Source: Sporisorium sorghi (Eukaryota; Basidiomycota; Ustilaginomycetes; Ustilaginales; Ustilaginaceae). From it: a DNA stretch of 31,770 nt. This document shows, in pieces, positions 18,208 through 27,338 of this stretch. A program made the position numbers and the translations under genes. Location of the stretch: positions 1,472 to 33,241 of the forward strand of contig JALCCG010000237.1 of assembly GCA_023212695.1 (NCBI GenBank), read 5' to 3'. The notes beneath the pieces are model-generated. The model ran no database searches. It saw only the letters and a list, made by a program, of their open reading frames with translations, and was not told the DNA's origin. The stretch's first letter is position 1. Every line of letters begins with the position of its first letter.

Positions 18208-18431
18208 CTTCAAAATGGGTCGATTTTCTACAGAAGCGCGTCTTCCGAGAAAAAGATGTCGAGCGGAAAAGTAACACTTTTGCCTCTCCTCCTCCTTCTC
18301 TTCTCATCACCCGCACCATTTTGGCCGCTCGTCATCACTGTCGTTACGTTGCTCCGTCTCGCTTTCGCTTTCCTTCTCTCCGATCCAACTTCTTCTTTCT
18401 CCTCCCACTTCCACCACTTCCACCGCACACC

Positions 18432-19238
18432 ATGTCGTCTCATCGTCCTCGCAGCAACAAAGGCGCCAACACCGCCTCGTCGACACCCAAACGCAGCTGG
18501 GTGTTGCTCTCGGCTCTGCTCGTTGGGTTCTGCGCCCTCAGCGCCGCACTCGACTCGATCCGCTCCAGCTTCTACATCTTCGACCACAAGCAGATCTACA
18601 AGATCGCATCCACCGCCGTCGCAAACCACCCCGGCAATGCCACCGCCATCTTTGACGACATTCTCGACAATCTCCGCGCCGATCCCAAGCTCGCGCCTTA
18701 CATCAACAAGAACCACTTCAGCGTCGAGTCCGAGTGGATGTTCAACAATGCTGGCGGTGCGATGGGCAGCATGTACATCATCCACGCCTCGATCACCGAG
18801 TACCTGATCTTCTTTGGCACGCCTGTTGGAACTGAGGGCCACACGGGTCGTCACACGGTAAGTCGCTATAAGCACCGACGAGCGACGTCTGCGAATCTTC
18901 GCGCGTACTGACCCACACTATGCTTTGCGATCGAGCAGGCCGACGACTACTTCAACATCCTGACGGGAAACCAGTACGCCTTCCCCGCCGGCGCGCTCAA
19001 GGCCGAGCACTACCCCGCCGGATCGGTGCACCACCTTCGTCGCGGCACCGTCAAGCAGTACATGATGCCCGAAGACGGCTGCTGGGCGCTCGAGCTCGCT
19101 CAGGGCTGGATCCCTCCCATGCTTCCGTTTGGACTTGCCGATGTGCTCAGCTCGACGCTCGATCTGCCCACGTTTGGCATCACTGTTTGGATCACAGCAC
19201 GCGAGATGGTCGGCAACCTGCTCATCGGCAAGTTCTAA
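18432..19238 (+). CDS. erg2: C-8 sterol isomerase (ERG2), one intron
   Basis: Exon 1 is 18432-18857 and exon 2 is 18939-19238, giving 241 residues. The 81-nt intron 18858-18938 has a GTAAGT donor, a TACTGAC branch-like site (18906-18912) and a CAG acceptor, in phase 0 between GRHT and ADDYF. The enzyme moves the sterol double bond from C8 to C7 in ergosterol synthesis at the ER. The family is homologous to the animal sigma-1 receptor. It has an N-terminal membrane anchor (about 22-42), then [20 protein letters not shown] (about 100-119). Next come TGRHTADDYF and an [15 protein letters not shown] segment, and the C-terminal [18 protein letters not shown] that matches the ERG2/sigma-1 ligand-binding end. 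Length is typical. The gene converges on the rhodanese gene with 135 bp between stops. Confidence 0.95.
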
Positions 19239-19373
19239 ACTCACTCGAGTTCGCACTGTAGATCGTCCGACACACCGTTCGACTGCGGTAGAACAACTAG
19301 AATGAAACAAACTGCGCTGAGCGCACTCCCACACACGTCGTTGCATCCAACTCGCTTGCCTCTTCGTTTCGTA

Positions 19374-19947
19374 CTAGAGCGGGATCGCAGACAGTGACTT
19401 GCCATCCCAAGGCTGACCTCTGGTCTCGAGCGGTCGCTTGCCGTGCTTTTCGGTCCAGGCGATGACGCCGCCGGTGAGAATGAGCATCTGCTGTGCAACA
19501 CTCTGCTGCGCCTGCGACTCGGAAGCACCCGACTGAGTGTGCATCTTGACAAGCGCATCCGCCACCCATCCCGCCGCGCGTGTTCCTCTGCCCTTGCTCG
19601 AGTTGCAGTGGAAGACCAATTTGGGGACGGTCGAGAGCATTGGGACGAGCGAGGGGAGCGTAGCGGGCAGTGTATGCGCTGGAAGGTTGATCGCTCCGGG
19701 AAGAATGTACTGTTGGTTCCAACAGACGGGTCAGCATACACAGTCGATGGGGTGCAAATGAGGGACGGCTACTCACATCGCAGTCGGAGCGGCGCACATC
19801 GACAACGACAAAGTCTTTGCCCACGGCCTTGTCGGCATACCACGCGCTGAGCTCGTCGACGCTGATGCAGCCCGGCTTGGTGGTGGGCTCGCCGTAGATC
19901 TTCCACCAGTCGCCCTGGTTGATGGGGTGCTCGTCTGATGCCGCCAT
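19374..19947 (-). CDS. Cdc25/Acr2-like rhodanese phosphatase, one intron
   Basis: On the minus strand, exon 1 is 19947-19777 and exon 2 is 19709-19374, giving 168 residues. The 67-nt intron 19710-19776 has a GTGAGT donor and an ACAG acceptor with a TGCTGAC branch-like site. It is a single rhodanese domain (about residues 26-160) with FVVVDVRRSDCD, YILPGAINLPAHTL and the active loop HCNSSKGRGTR. This loop is a CX5R signature with C92 and R98, the size used by Cdc25-type phosphatases and Acr2 arsenate reductases, not by sulfurtransferases (CX4). Small fungal members of this kind include Ych1/Ibp1 and Acr2. Choosing between phosphatase and arsenate reductase is not possible from motifs alone. 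It shares a 339-bp divergent promoter region with the hydratase gene. Confidence 0.85.
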
Positions 19948-20286
19948 GGTTGGTATATGCGTTTTGTTTGTCGTGCGTGATGGAGGTAGTCTGTAACAGC
20001 ACGAGGACTATGCCAGGAAGGTGTTGGAATGCACCAAAGCTCGAAAGCTCGAAAGCTCGAAAGCTCGAAGCTCAAGGCGTCAATTTCAAATTCCCGATTT
20101 TGCTCAAAAAAGCGACCCGATCCCAGCAAATACGGGGCCGATCCGCGTTTCGGTCGTAGCGGCTCGCAGTCGGCCGGTTCGCTCGGGCCAGCAAGGGTCA
20201 ATGCGGGGTAAACGTCTGTCACCGGCTCCTCTTTGCTATTGACGACGAACACAACACTATCGACGACTGGCGATCACACCATCAAC
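19948..20286. promoter_or_regulatory. Bidirectional promoter region with AAAGCTCG repeat
   Basis: This 339-bp gap separates the divergent rhodanese (-) and hydratase (+) start codons. It contains four perfect 8-bp tandem copies of AAAGCTCG at 20036-20067, each holding the palindromic core GAGCTC-like TCGAAAGCTCGA. No TATA consensus was seen in either direction. Confidence 0.5.
20036..20067. repeat. Four tandem AAAGCTCG units
   Basis: Perfect 8-bp units stacked four times, followed by a partial AAGCTC. They lie 89 bp upstream of the rhodanese start codon and about 220 bp upstream of the hydratase start codon. Confidence 0.9.
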
Positions 20287-21558
20287 ATGCTAGCACTACG
20301 TCCCAAACTCTTCAGGACAGGCTCCACTGCGGCTTCGCTGCGCCGCTCGAGCAGCCTTGTCCTGCGCAGCTACTCGACGGCAATCGACCCATCGCAGCTG
20401 GCAACGCTCACACCACTCTCCGACATCGCCAAGGCCGAGCTTGGATCCATATCGCCGTACGATGAGCACATCTCAGTGCTGACGCTTAACCGTGCGCCCG
20501 CGAAGAACGCCATCTCACGGGCGCTGCTCGCCGAGATGGACGAGCACGTCACGTCTCTGCTCACGTCGTCCAACGTGCGCACGCTCTTGATACGCTCCTC
20601 TGTCCCAGGCACCTTCTGCGCCGGTGCGGATCTCAAGGAGCGCAAGGGTATGTCGAAGCCCGAAGTGGATGCGTTTCTGCTTGGGCTGCGAAAGGTGTTC
20701 ACCAACGTCTCGCGGCTGCCGATGCCGACGATTGCGTGTCTGGACGGGCTGGCGATGGGCGGTGGGCTGGAGCTTGCGCTCACATGCGATCTTAGAATCG
20801 CAGGTCCTGCGGCGACCAAGTTGGGGCTCACAGAGACGAGGCTGGGCATCATCCCAGGAGCAGGCGGAACGAGCAGGATGACGCGCCTCGTAGGACCCGC
20901 TCGTGCGAAAGAGCTCATCTTTAGCGCCAAACTCGTCGACGCCGTCGAAGCGAATCGCATCGGGTTTGTCGATATCGTCGCACAGGAAGGGGCCGACACT
21001 GCTGCATTCAGCAAAGGCGTGCAGCTCGCAAGATCATTCGCTAAGAATGGTGAGTTCAAGCAACCCGCACGCATCTGGTTGTTGCTCAACCTCCGCAAGC
21101 GCTCTCGCAAAGGGTCTGATCAGCAGGGCACGGCGTAATCCTCCGAGATTGCAGCCCAGCTTCTTGACATGTTGCTGAGTGTTGCTCATGCGGTGGTCAG
21201 CTGGAGGGAAGAGAGAGCTCTAATGAGCGGAGGGAAGCACATGAAGTGATCACGACCACGACCACCGGCCACGGATACGGAAATGCGCAACTCCGCTCAG
21301 AGCGAGCGTTTGCGCAAGCGGGAGTTGGCGAGGAAACCTTGCAAACCTAACACTGACTCTTCTTCTTTGCACTTCTTCGCAGGACCTCTGGCGGTACGAG
21401 CTGCCAAGCTTGCGATCGACAAGGGCGAGCAGATGGACCCTGAAACGGCGCTCGACTTTGAACGCCAATGCTATGAGACCATCTTGGGCACCAAGGACCG
21501 CTTGGAGGGCTTGCAAGCGTTTGCTGAAAAGCGAGAGCCTGTCTATCGCGGCGAGTGA
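20287..21558 (+). CDS. Mitochondrial enoyl-CoA hydratase, AUH (methylglutaconyl-CoA hydratase) type
   Basis: Exon 1 is 20287-21049 and exon 2 is 21383-21558, giving 312 residues. The N-terminus (MLALRPKLFRTGSTAASLRR, then SYS) is an Arg/Ser-rich mitochondrial presequence. The crotonase fold has its oxyanion-hole loops FCAGADLKER (about 110-119) and GLAMGGGLELAL (154-165). The catalytic-side Glu is in LGLTETRLGIIPGAGG (E183). The FCAGADLKER and KELIFSA wording is closest to AUH, which hydrates 3-methylglutaconyl-CoA in leucine breakdown. A general short-chain hydratase is the alternative. Splicing joins FAKN-G to PLAVRAAK, restoring the conserved helix. The intron (21050-21382, GTGAGT...GCAG, 333 nt) is unusually long for this window. 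Unspliced reading would instead end at 21138 with a 29-residue odd tail. Confidence 0.93.
21050..21382 (+). other. 333-nt intron in the hydratase gene
   Basis: The donor GTGAGT at 21050 and acceptor TTCGCAG ending at 21382 sit at phase 1. An AACACTGAC branch-like site and a pyrimidine-rich stretch precede the acceptor. It is four to five times longer than the other two introns here. Confidence 0.85.
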
Positions 21559-22230
21559 AGGCAGCGACAACGAACGCGGTCTCGGGAGTCGGGTGCAGCG
21601 AACATGCAGTGAATGGTAAGCTGTTGCTGAACCGCCTTGCTCACCAACGGCGACGAGAGCAAAAGTCTGGCCATGGAGAGCTTCTCCAAGAGGCGCTTGC
21701 TTGCGACGGGACTCAACCGCTTTCGGAAAAAGAGGCGCTGATGAGCTCGAAGGCTGAAATTCTACAAAATCCAAGATTTTGGCCTCAATTTGAAAAGAGA
21801 GAAAGCGGCATCGTGGCGCCTAGACAGGTTCCAGAATTTCGATCTCAGCCGGCTGTGGCAAGACAGAGTTGAGGGAAAAGAAGAGGTTAGGCAGGGCGGT
21901 TACCCGAGAAGCCCGCATACAGCATCGGCGTTCGACTGGCATTTTGGCGAGAACAACGAGGCGAGGTGGTGGTGGAGGTAGTAATCATCGGCTGTTCCGG
22001 CACTTTCTCGTTGCTGACGCTTGCGGAGCGGTCGATCCGAAGCTGCACTCACGCGCCTTATTTTTTTGGGGGGGGGGCGAAAAGCCTCCACCCTTGATTG
22101 CTGCGACTCAGCAGCCTGTCGGCAGCATTCTGCGGCACATTCGAGGATTGCATGCGTGTGTGTGTGTGTATGTGCTCAGAAGCCGGTTGGAGGCTTGCAT
22201 TTGGCGCTTGACTCTGTGCAGAGGCGGCAT

Positions 22231-22249
22231 CGAGTCGAGTCGAGTCGAG
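22231..22249. repeat. CGAGT pentanucleotide repeat
   Basis: Nearly four tandem CGAGT units, in the upstream region of the acyl-CoA ligase. Confidence 0.8.
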
Positions 22250-22792
22250 CTGCATCGCTTTTGTCTCGAATTCGGGCTTTGACACACACTCTCTCTGCTT
22301 TTGCTGGCTTAGCTGCCAAACTTGTGCCAAATCGCTCTCGAAACCGTCTCTCTGCCACTCTCCACCATCTCAATCCTCTCCTCATTCACTGGTCTAGGCC
22401 TCTTTCCTCCCCCCCCCCCCTTCTCATTGCCGCTCTTGCCTCTTGGCTTCGACTCGCAAAGCTATCCTGCCGTCGCCTCAACCAACTCCACAGCCAGAGT
22501 GTAGCTCGCATCTGCACACGCCAACGCCGCTCCTCCTCTTGAATCTCCGCCTCGCCTGATCATTCCCATCAACGTTATTGCGCCCTTCAGCCCTCTTGCT
22601 CCATGTGATCTGGCTGTCCAGTGCGTACACTGACAGCTACTCTACCCTCGTTCCTGGCTGCCTCGACAGTTCAGCGCCAACAGCCCGCGTCTCAGCCCTG
22701 CCCGGCTCCTCCTTCCTCTTGCAGGCGGTTCACTCGCCTTGCTCACTCAGCGTCTATCCTACCACACTCTGCAGCGCGCTTCCCGCACCGCT

Positions 22793-22805
22793 CCTATATA
22801 ACCAC
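22793..22805 (+). promoter_or_regulatory. TATA-box-like element next to the acyl-CoA ligase ATG
   Basis: CCTATATAACCAC is identical over 13 bases to the invertase TATA region at 6987-6999. TATATAA (22795-22801) ends only 12 bp before the ATG at 22814. A TATA-directed start site would therefore lie at or beyond that ATG. Confidence 0.5.
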
Positions 22806-22813
22806 AGCCCGAC

Positions 22814-24943
22814 ATGTTTGACATCTTTCGCAACTCTCTCTATCATCTCTCCGACTACCTCCACGCCTTTTCTGCGCACATCATCCACCCCTCGTCCACG
22901 ACTCGATCAGGATCCAGTCCATCTTTCCCACCTCTCTTTCTCTACGCAGGCATCCTCGCCGCCTCCCTCGCAGCACTCAACCTAGTGCGAGCCACAACCA
23001 CCGATTACAAGCGCAAATTCTACATGGAAAGAGACACCATGATCATCAAGTCGCCCCACGCTTTCACCGCCCCCACCAACTACACCCTCCCCGAGTTCCT
23101 CTTCAAGCCCATCGATCTCCCAGCATGCAAGGAGCGCGCCAACGCTCCCCTCCTCTACCCTGCTGATCCCGAGGTCTCGGGCCGTCCTGACGCAAAACCC
23201 CTCTCGCTGGTCGAGGTTCGCGACTATGCCACCAACTTTGCCTCGGCCCTCATCTCGGCCTCCACCGAGTCCGGTCGCAAGTACGGCAAGGGCGACGTCG
23301 TCGGCATCAACGCCTCCAACCAACACGATTACCTCGCCTGTGCGCTGGGTGTTATGATGACCGGCGCCAGTGTCGCTCTCTTCAACCCCGCCTACAAGCC
23401 CACCGAGATTGCCCACCAGATCCGCATGGTCAAGGCCACCGCCATCCTCACCACCGCCGCCTTCTACAAGTCTACCCAGGAGGCTGCCACCGAGGCGGCT
23501 CAGAAGGGCGAAGACGGCCTCGAGCACCTCTCTGCTGTTCCCGAGATCCTCGTCTTTGAAGAGTCGCACGCTTCCTCCATCGCAAAGATCCTCAAGGTCG
23601 GAAGGGACGAGTTGCCAGAGACCCGCGCATTGCTGGACAATGTCAAGGTCGACCCCAAGACCACCACCGCCGTCTACTGCTTCTCCTCTGGCACCACCGG
23701 TGGACCCAAGGCCGTCATGCTCTCGCACTACGCTATGGTCGCCAACGTCATCCAGGCGTCGTATGCCATGCTCGACCGCACCAACGATCCTCTCATCGAC
23801 GAAGGCAACTGGTACGCTCACGGCTGCGAATACCTCAACGGCTACTTCACCACCCGCATCGCCGAGACCTGGAACACCGCCGCCGACTCGATCAACACGG
23901 TCACCGACAAGCTCGGCGGTCTTCACCTCGCACCGCGTCTCAGCCGTGGCGAGTTCCACATGGGTCTCTTGCCACTCTTCCACTGCTACGGAATGTTGAT
24001 GGGTTTCGTGACCTTGCACACCTGCACGCCCTGCATCGTGCTGCCCCGATTCGCGCTCGATGTCTTCCTCTCCACTGTCCAGAACCACCGCGTCACCTTC
24101 TGCTTTGTCGTGCCCCCCATCCTTCTCGCTCTCGCTAAGCACCCAAGCGTCGACAACTACGACCTCTGCTCGCTCACCAGGGTCAGCTCTGGCGCCGCTT
24201 CGCTTCCCCACGAGCTTCGTCTTGCCGTCAAGAAGCGTCTCGGCATCGAGTCAACCGACGGATACGGCATGTCCGAGATGTCGCCGCTCGTGTGCAGTCA
24301 GAACAGCAAGGACCTCGATCACTACCCAGGCACTGTTGGTCAGCTTGTGCCCGGTACCGAGGCCAAGGTGATCGGACTGGACCGCAAGGAGGTCGGCTTT
24401 GACGAGGAGGGCGAGCTGTGCCTGCGTGGTCCTCAGATGATGCAGGGCTACCTCAACAACGACGAGGCCAACGCCAAGACGTTCATCCCCTCGGTCGACT
24501 CGCCCGACCGCTTCCTGCGCACCGGCGACATTGTCAAGGTCAACAAGGAGGGCTACGTCACCATCACCGACCGACTCAAGGACGTGATCAAGTACAACGG
24601 CTTCCAGGTGCCGCCCTCGGAGCTCGAGGCGCTCATGTTCAAGGAGGAGCGCGTCGGCGACTGTGCTGTGCTTGGTGTTCCCGATCACGAGGGCACCGAG
24701 TTGCCATGGGCCTTTGTCGTGCTCAACCCCAAGACCAAGGAGGAGGTCGGCGACGATGCGGACAAGAAGCAGCAGCTCGAAAAGGAGCTGCTCGAGTTTG
24801 TCAACACGCGCGTCAATGCCAACTACAAGAAGTTGAGGGGTTTGACCTGGCTCGATGCGCTGCCCAAGTCGGCGTCCGGCAAGATCCTCAAGAAGGACAT
24901 CCGCGCTATGGTCGAGCAGGAAAAGCTCTCTGCTCGCAAGTAG
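22814..24943 (+). CDS. 4-coumarate-CoA-ligase-like acyl-CoA synthetase
   Basis: A 709-residue intronless ANL-superfamily enzyme that activates a carboxylic acid to an acyl-adenylate and then an acyl-CoA. The motifs are complete: P-loop FSSGTTGGPKAV (SSGTTGGPK at 291-299), YGMSEMSP (484-488), GELCLRGPQMMQGY, RTGD (D572), DRLKDVIKYNGFQVPPSELE, and the C-terminal catalytic lysine K690 in SASGKILKKD. The first 60 residues include a hydrophobic segment (about 40-58), a possible membrane anchor. The C-terminus SARK is not a peroxisomal SKL signal. Typical family members start near M71/M76 (23024/23039). The TATA-like box just before 22814 leaves the true start open. The substrate (fatty, aromatic or other acid) cannot be told from sequence. 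It converges on the sphingomyelinase gene. Confidence 0.93.
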   Translation: MFDIFRNSLYHLSDYLHAFSAHIIHPSSTTRSGSSPSFPPLFLYAGILAASLAALNLVRATTTDYKRKFYMERDTMIIKSPHAFTAPTNYTLPEFLFKPIDLPACKERANAPLLYPADPEVSGRPDAKPLSLVEVRDYATNFASALISASTESGRKYGKGDVVGINASNQHDYLACALGVMMTGASVALFNPAYKPTEIAHQIRMVKATAILTTAAFYKSTQEAATEAAQKGEDGLEHLSAVPEILVFEESHASSIAKILKVGRDELPETRALLDNVKVDPKTTTAVYCFSSGTTGGPKAVMLSHYAMVANVIQASYAMLDRTNDPLIDEGNWYAHGCEYLNGYFTTRIAETWNTAADSINTVTDKLGGLHLAPRLSRGEFHMGLLPLFHCYGMLMGFVTLHTCTPCIVLPRFALDVFLSTVQNHRVTFCFVVPPILLALAKHPSVDNYDLCSLTRVSSGAASLPHELRLAVKKRLGIESTDGYGMSEMSPLVCSQNSKDLDHYPGTVGQLVPGTEAKVIGLDRKEVGFDEEGELCLRGPQMMQGYLNNDEANAKTFIPSVDSPDRFLRTGDIVKVNKEGYVTITDRLKDVIKYNGFQVPPSELEALMFKEERVGDCAVLGVPDHEGTELPWAFVVLNPKTKEEVGDDADKKQQLEKELLEFVNTRVNANYKKLRGLTWLDALPKSASGKILKKDIRAMVEQEKLSARK

Positions 24944-25106
24944 AGTCTGATACCCCCTCCTTTACAAAAACACTGTTGTATATCCCCTGCCCGCTCATTG
25001 GATTCTGTACTTTTAGAGGTCTCGTCGGTCAGTCACTTTTTTTTTTTTTTCGTTTCATGCGCTGCTGTGATGAGTGAGGTCTATGTGTGACACTTCTATG
25101 ACGAGT

Positions 25107-27338
25107 CTAAGACTGAACCGAGCCGAAGCCTTGCGGGCACTGCTTGCCCAGGATCGCCGAGCCGGACTGCATGTAGCAGATCTTGGCCTTGACGCAGTCG
25201 TCCGACGTACACTTGGGGCTCTTGGGGCTGTTGCGGCCCTGGTACACCGTGAACTGCTGGACGAGCTCCTTGCGCACCGCCATCTCCTCGGTCAGCTTAG
25301 CCCAGAACGTAGCGTTGAGCGGCGCACTAGCTGGCCACAAGCCATCTGGCACGGGGTGCGTCGAGTTGGCATTGGACGCCGTAAAGTTGCCATACGCGGA
25401 GCGCGCCGAGTAGAGGTACTCGTACACGGGGCCGTGCGAGGACGCGGGGAGGTCCGGGAACGTCGGCACGCGCGTGTAGAACTGGTGGTAGTCCATCACC
25501 TCGTACGTGCTGGCGTTGACGTGCATGATGCGCACTGCCGGGTTGACGTTGTTGCCCGGCGTGATCGAGGGCGCCATGAACGAGACCGCTTTCGCCGCGT
25601 TCGCGGTTTTGCTCGTGCCGTTGTTGGTGTAGAACACGTTGAACTGGTCCTCGTGCGTGTGGCCGAAAAAGATGTGCGCAATCACGTGCGGTGCGAAACG
25701 GTCGACGATCTGGTAGAACAGGTTGGTCGGGTTGTCGAGCGGGTTGCTGCCGTCCCAGCCGGTGAGGACGTGGCCGACGAGCCAGACGCGCTCGCCGCGC
25801 TGCTCGGCGTGGAACAGCTCGTCTGTCAGGAAACGCAGGCTGCCCGAGTAGTCCGGGTTCTGCGTGTGGATCATGTTGAACACGTTGTTCTTGTACCAGA
25901 AGTCCGTGTTGATCGCGATGATGCGCAGACCTTTGCGCGGGGTGACCGAGTAGCCGGCGTAGTGCGAGCGCACCTGTTCGGCCTGGGCGTGGTTGAACCA
26001 GCCTTCGGCCTCCCATAGGCGCGCGAGGTTGTCCCAGTCCCACGAGAGCTGGTCCGAGCGGCCATCGGGCAGCGCACCCTGCGAAGCGAAGTCCGACGGC
26101 GACGAGTCGTGGTTGCCAATCGCGTTGAACACGGGTCCCTTGCCGAGCAGCGATCGAATCGAATCATACAAGCTCTGGTGGGTGTACTTGACCAAGTCCT
26201 GCGAGATGTACTGCGCCAGATCGTGCACCACCATATCGCCCGTATGAATCGTCATGTCCACCTCATCGCCGCCGTTGAGCGGCGTCACCGCCTCGAGCGT
26301 AGACAGCGCCAGACTCCACGGCGCATCGCACTTGAAGTTGCCCCAGTACGTCGACACCTCCGATATGTTCGACTTGGGCAGCATCCCCTGCGTAAAGTTG
26401 CCGCTGCTCAGCGTCGAATTGTACGCATCGGCACGACAACACCTGCCGTTGGTGCACGACGCTTCACCGCCGACAAAGAAGCGCGGGTCGACGTGGATGT
26501 CCGACATGTGCAGCACGCGCAGATCCTTGCCGTTCTTGGTGGGCTCGCCAACGTTGATGTTGTACGTCGCAGGCGGAGTGCGCTTGCCATCGAACCAGCT
26601 GTGGAGGAACTCGTCGTCGAGATGGCGCGGCTTGGGCAGCGAGCAGTTGCTGGCCGAAGAGCCGACGACAATGTTGCAGATGTACTGAGCATCCGTGCTA
26701 CCGGCGGAGAAGTTGGCGTAGCTGAGGATCTGGGTGTAGACCGAGCCGAGCACCTGAGGGGCATACGTCTTGGCGCACGTCGACGCCGACTTGTACGAGT
26801 ACTTGGTGCACATGTCGATGAGCATCGGAGGCACATCTTTGGGTGATTGGCGGGCAAGCTTCTGTGCCGACTTGAGCGCATCCGTGCACTTGGTGCAGTT
26901 GGCACTCGACGAAGAGAAGATGTCGGTGATCTCCTTGCGCACCTGAGAAGCAATGTCAGGCGAGGCGGCTCCCGTGGCAACAGGATAGACGGCCTCCGAG
27001 GACGAAGGGCCAAGCGGCAGGATGGTGGGGTTGGCGAGGATGTCCGGGAAGACGGTGTTGCGCTGGACATCAGTGACGACGGGTCGAGGCTCGGCGGTCA
27101 TCGATGCCGGGTCGTTGTAGTAAGATGCAAACATCGAGGTGGGGAAGGCGCTCGATGCGGTGTACGCCGAGGTCTGCTGGTCGAACCCGCTAGCTGCCGT
27201 AGCGGAGGAGGAGGGAGAGGCGGCGGCAGCAGCAGCAGCAGCAGCAGCGGCATCGTTGCGGGCAGCCAAGGGGGCAGGTGAAGATGTAGCCAAGTGGACC
27301 AGGCCCAGCAGGGTAGCGAGCGATGCGACCACCTTCAT
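25107..27338 (-). CDS. Secreted acid sphingomyelinase-like phosphodiesterase
   Basis: 743 residues from the ATG at 27338, which opens a signal peptide (MKVVASLATLLGLVHLATSS). The family cleaves sphingomyelin or related phosphodiesters outside the cell or in lytic compartments. A saposin-B domain with six cysteines spans about 148-232. The calcineurin-like metallophosphoesterase domain follows, with HMSDIHVD (D280, H282), HTGDMV (D368), IGNHDS (N409, H410), LVGHVL (H523) and FGHTHEDQ (H560, H562): all metal and catalytic positions present. A Cys-rich C-terminal region closes the protein. An 11-Ala run follows the signal peptide. In-frame ATGs upstream at 27446 and 27461 would add up to 41 mostly polar residues, making a type II signal-anchor form. 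I prefer 27338 but cannot exclude them. Fungi often lack sphingomyelin, so another substrate is possible. Confidence 0.92.
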   Translation of the reverse strand: MKVVASLATLLGLVHLATSSPAPLAARNDAAAAAAAAAAASPSSSATAASGFDQQTSAYTASSAFPTSMFASYYNDPASMTAEPRPVVTDVQRNTVFPDILANPTILPLGPSSSEAVYPVATGAASPDIASQVRKEITDIFSSSSANCTKCTDALKSAQKLARQSPKDVPPMLIDMCTKYSYKSASTCAKTYAPQVLGSVYTQILSYANFSAGSTDAQYICNIVVGSSASNCSLPKPRHLDDEFLHSWFDGKRTPPATYNINVGEPTKNGKDLRVLHMSDIHVDPRFFVGGEASCTNGRCCRADAYNSTLSSGNFTQGMLPKSNISEVSTYWGNFKCDAPWSLALSTLEAVTPLNGGDEVDMTIHTGDMVVHDLAQYISQDLVKYTHQSLYDSIRSLLGKGPVFNAIGNHDSSPSDFASQGALPDGRSDQLSWDWDNLARLWEAEGWFNHAQAEQVRSHYAGYSVTPRKGLRIIAINTDFWYKNNVFNMIHTQNPDYSGSLRFLTDELFHAEQRGERVWLVGHVLTGWDGSNPLDNPTNLFYQIVDRFAPHVIAHIFFGHTHEDQFNVFYTNNGTSKTANAAKAVSFMAPSITPGNNVNPAVRIMHVNASTYEVMDYHQFYTRVPTFPDLPASSHGPVYEYLYSARSAYGNFTASNANSTHPVPDGLWPASAPLNATFWAKLTEEMAVRKELVQQFTVYQGRNSPKSPKCTSDDCVKAKICYMQSGSAILGKQCPQGFGSVQS
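27219..27251. repeat. GCA trinucleotide repeat coding poly-Ala
   Basis: A run of GCA/GCC-type codons (read on the minus strand) encodes 11 alanines directly after the predicted signal-peptide region of the sphingomyelinase. The length is likely to vary between strains. Confidence 0.85.

Larger units (their letters stand above)
17716..18431. other. Intergenic region rich in poly(T), ERG2 promoter
   Basis: It contains T47-C-T13 at 17838-17898 and T14-C-T16 at 18177-18207. A CT-rich stretch from about 18270 looks like the leader of the ERG2 gene. The frames passing through these tracts are artefacts. Confidence 0.6.
21559..22813. other. Intergenic region upstream of the acyl-CoA ligase
   Basis: No gene is recognised. 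Repeats seen are G10 at 22068-22077, a TG run at about 22154-22168, four CGAGT units at 22231-22249 and C12 at 22409-22420. The last 500 bp are CT-rich as in a fungal promoter or leader. Confidence 0.5.

Noticed and set aside
22982..24211. 409-codon minus-strand open frame opposite the acyl-CoA ligase
   Set aside because: Antisense shadow of an enzyme with all its motifs intact. No independent start context or domain.
25074..26846. Plus-strand open frames of 245-314 codons opposite the sphingomyelinase
   Set aside because: Antisense shadows rich in Arg/Val/Gly. The minus strand holds a full metallophosphoesterase.
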